Assembly (NCBI GenBank): GCA_024641425.1
Contig: JAHEDC010000002.1
Coordinates: 1 to 44,260, forward strand
Source of the DNA: Verrucomicrobiales bacterium
Lineage (GTDB): Bacteria; Verrucomicrobiota; Verrucomicrobiia; Verrucomicrobiales; DEV007
DNA: 44,260 nt
Direction: 5' to 3'
Shown here: piece by piece, positions 43,525 through 44,260 of the stretch
Layout of the letters: every line of letters begins with the position of its first letter
Numbering within the stretch: position 1 is the stretch's first letter
Position numbers and translations under genes: made by a program
Notes under the pieces: model-generated
Seen by the model: the letters and a program-made list of their open reading frames with translations, nothing else
Told to the model about the DNA's origin: nothing
Database searches by the model: none

Positions 43525-44260
43525 ATGTCGCAGAATCCGTTCCATCCGAAACGCCACCGCCGCGCTCTCAGTAGCACGGCTGTCCTCTCCATCGTCTTCA
43601 TGCTCGGGCTCGTGCTGGCTCCCAGCATCTTCGCGCAGGACGGCGCCGCCGAGGGTGCGAAGGAAATGACGATGCTTGACCAGCTTAAGAATGGCGGATG
43701 GTGGATGGCTCCCATCTACCTCTTGTCGGTGGGAATGGTCACGCTGATCGTCTTCAATTTCCTGCAGCTCACCAAGGGCAAATTCATGCCCGACGAGTTG
43801 CGCCTCATGCTTTTGGACCACATGCAGAACTGCCGTGTGCGCAGCGCCATCGAAGTATCGTCGATGAGCCCGACGTATCTTGGCCGGATGATGGCCAACT
43901 CCCTCCCTTCCGTCGATGCGACCGAGCCCGAGACCCTTGGTCGCGAGGCGGTCGAGGACCAGATGGCCGAATTCACGATCCGCGAGAACCGCGGCCACAT
44001 GGAGTGGATCGGTTATTTCTCCGTCATCGCCCAGGCCGCACCCATGCTCGGGCTGCTCGGAACCGTTGTCGGTATGATGAACGCCTTCGCCAAACTCTCC
44101 GCCACGGCGGGTGCCGGCGCCGACAAGTTGGCCGGTGACATCTCCCTCGCGATGGTCACCACCATGGGCGGTCTTGTCGTCGCCATCCCGTCGATCATCG
44201 CTTACTTTTTCTTCAAGAACCGTCTGAACAAGCTCGTGGCCGGCTGCCACGCCACGGCGG
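43525..44260 (+). CDS. ExbB/TolQ/MotA-family proton channel protein (3' partial)
   Basis: From the ATG at 43525 the frame is open for 245 codons to the window end, so the gene is cut. After a basic start and hydrophobic stretch (about 19-37) comes PSIFAQDGA, which looks like a signal peptide with cleavage after A-Q-like IFAQ. Then TM1 (GWWMAPIYLLSVGMVTLIVFNF-type, about 60-82), a cytoplasmic loop, and TM2/TM3 with IGYFSVIAQAAPMLGLLGTV and SLAMVTTMGGLVVAIPS. The GLLGTVVGM and TTxxGL patterns are the family hallmark. It would form a proton-driven motor with ExbD/TolR and a TonB-like protein, probably encoded just beyond the window. An N-terminal signal peptide is seen in a subset of ExbB proteins. 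Confidence 0.88.
   Translation, partial: MSQNPFHPKRHRRALSSTAVLSIVFMLGLVLAPSIFAQDGAAEGAKEMTMLDQLKNGGWWMAPIYLLSVGMVTLIVFNFLQLTKGKFMPDELRLMLLDHMQNCRVRSAIEVSSMSPTYLGRMMANSLPSVDATEPETLGREAVEDQMAEFTIRENRGHMEWIGYFSVIAQAAPMLGLLGTVVGMMNAFAKLSATAGAGADKLAGDISLAMVTTMGGLVVAIPSIIAYFFFKNRLNKLVAGCHATA

Noticed and set aside
1-44260. tRNA, rRNA genes and CRISPR arrays
   Set aside because: No cloverleaf, rRNA-like stretch or regularly spaced identical repeats were found; the only regular repeats are protein-coding (kinase) or the MraZ boxes.

Overview
This is a GC-rich, densely coding window whose core is a complete division and cell wall (dcw) cluster, 14.2-34.7 kb. The organism is most likely a member of the Verrucomicrobiota. 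The window has ftsZ, ftsA, ftsQ, ftsI and ftsW, whereas Planctomycetes and Chlamydiae lack FtsZ. It also carries gene types characteristic of the PVC superphylum: a ThuA / membrane-bound-dehydrogenase / cytochrome c protein, and a Hanks-type kinase with an N-terminal zinc ribbon. MurE has the DNPR motif of meso-diaminopimelate-adding enzymes, so a Gram-negative type peptidoglycan is expected. Assignment below phylum is not possible from the sequence alone.

Layout. (a) 1-3569: a large PVC-type dehydrogenase gene, cut by the window start and split by an apparent one-base deletion near 782. (b) 3570-4055: no convincing gene, but a chain of hairpins ending in a Rho-independent terminator, a possible small RNA. 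(c) 4056-9380: a membrane-anchored coiled-coil protein (-), an enolase-superfamily enzyme (+), a thymidine/pyrimidine phosphorylase (-) and an OFA-like MFS transporter (-). (d) 9502-13860 (-): a giant Ser/Thr kinase with one membrane span, a long outer region with a roughly 64-residue repeat, and a C-terminal PDZ domain. (e) 14186-34739 (+): mraZ, rsmH, ftsL, ftsI, murE, murF, mraY, murD, a LysM membrane protein, ftsW, murG, a murC-murB fusion, ddl, ftsQ, ftsA and ftsZ, mostly with overlaps or short gaps, preceded by four exact 10-bp-spaced MraZ boxes. (f) 34740-35911: decayed mobile DNA (end of an IS66-like element, a RAYT-like Y1 transposase with an in-frame stop) and, beyond it, a second diverged copy of the FtsZ C-terminal peptide coding sequence. 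(g) 35912-38282: a nucleoside-symporter-like MFS protein and a Gfo/Idh/MocA oxidoreductase. (h) 38309-40701 (-): an FHA-MoxR ATPase and a DUF58 protein. (i) 40779-44260 (+): a secreted three-repeat protein, an SGNH-like membrane protein and the start of an ExbB/TolQ/MotA-type proton channel.

How the genes work together. The dcw block supplies nearly the whole cytoplasmic route from UDP-MurNAc to lipid II (MurB, MurC, MurD, MurE, MurF, Ddl, MraY, MurG), the septal synthase pair FtsW/FtsI, and the Z-ring with its anchor (FtsZ, FtsA, FtsQ, FtsL). MraZ probably autoregulates the cluster through the boxes upstream. The FtsZ is unusual: its linker is about 330 residues long and its T7 catalytic loop lacks two usual residues. 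The adjacent relic of another FtsZ tail suggests the locus once carried two ftsZ genes. The most novel-looking single gene is the kinase-repeat-PDZ protein transcribed divergently from the dcw cluster.
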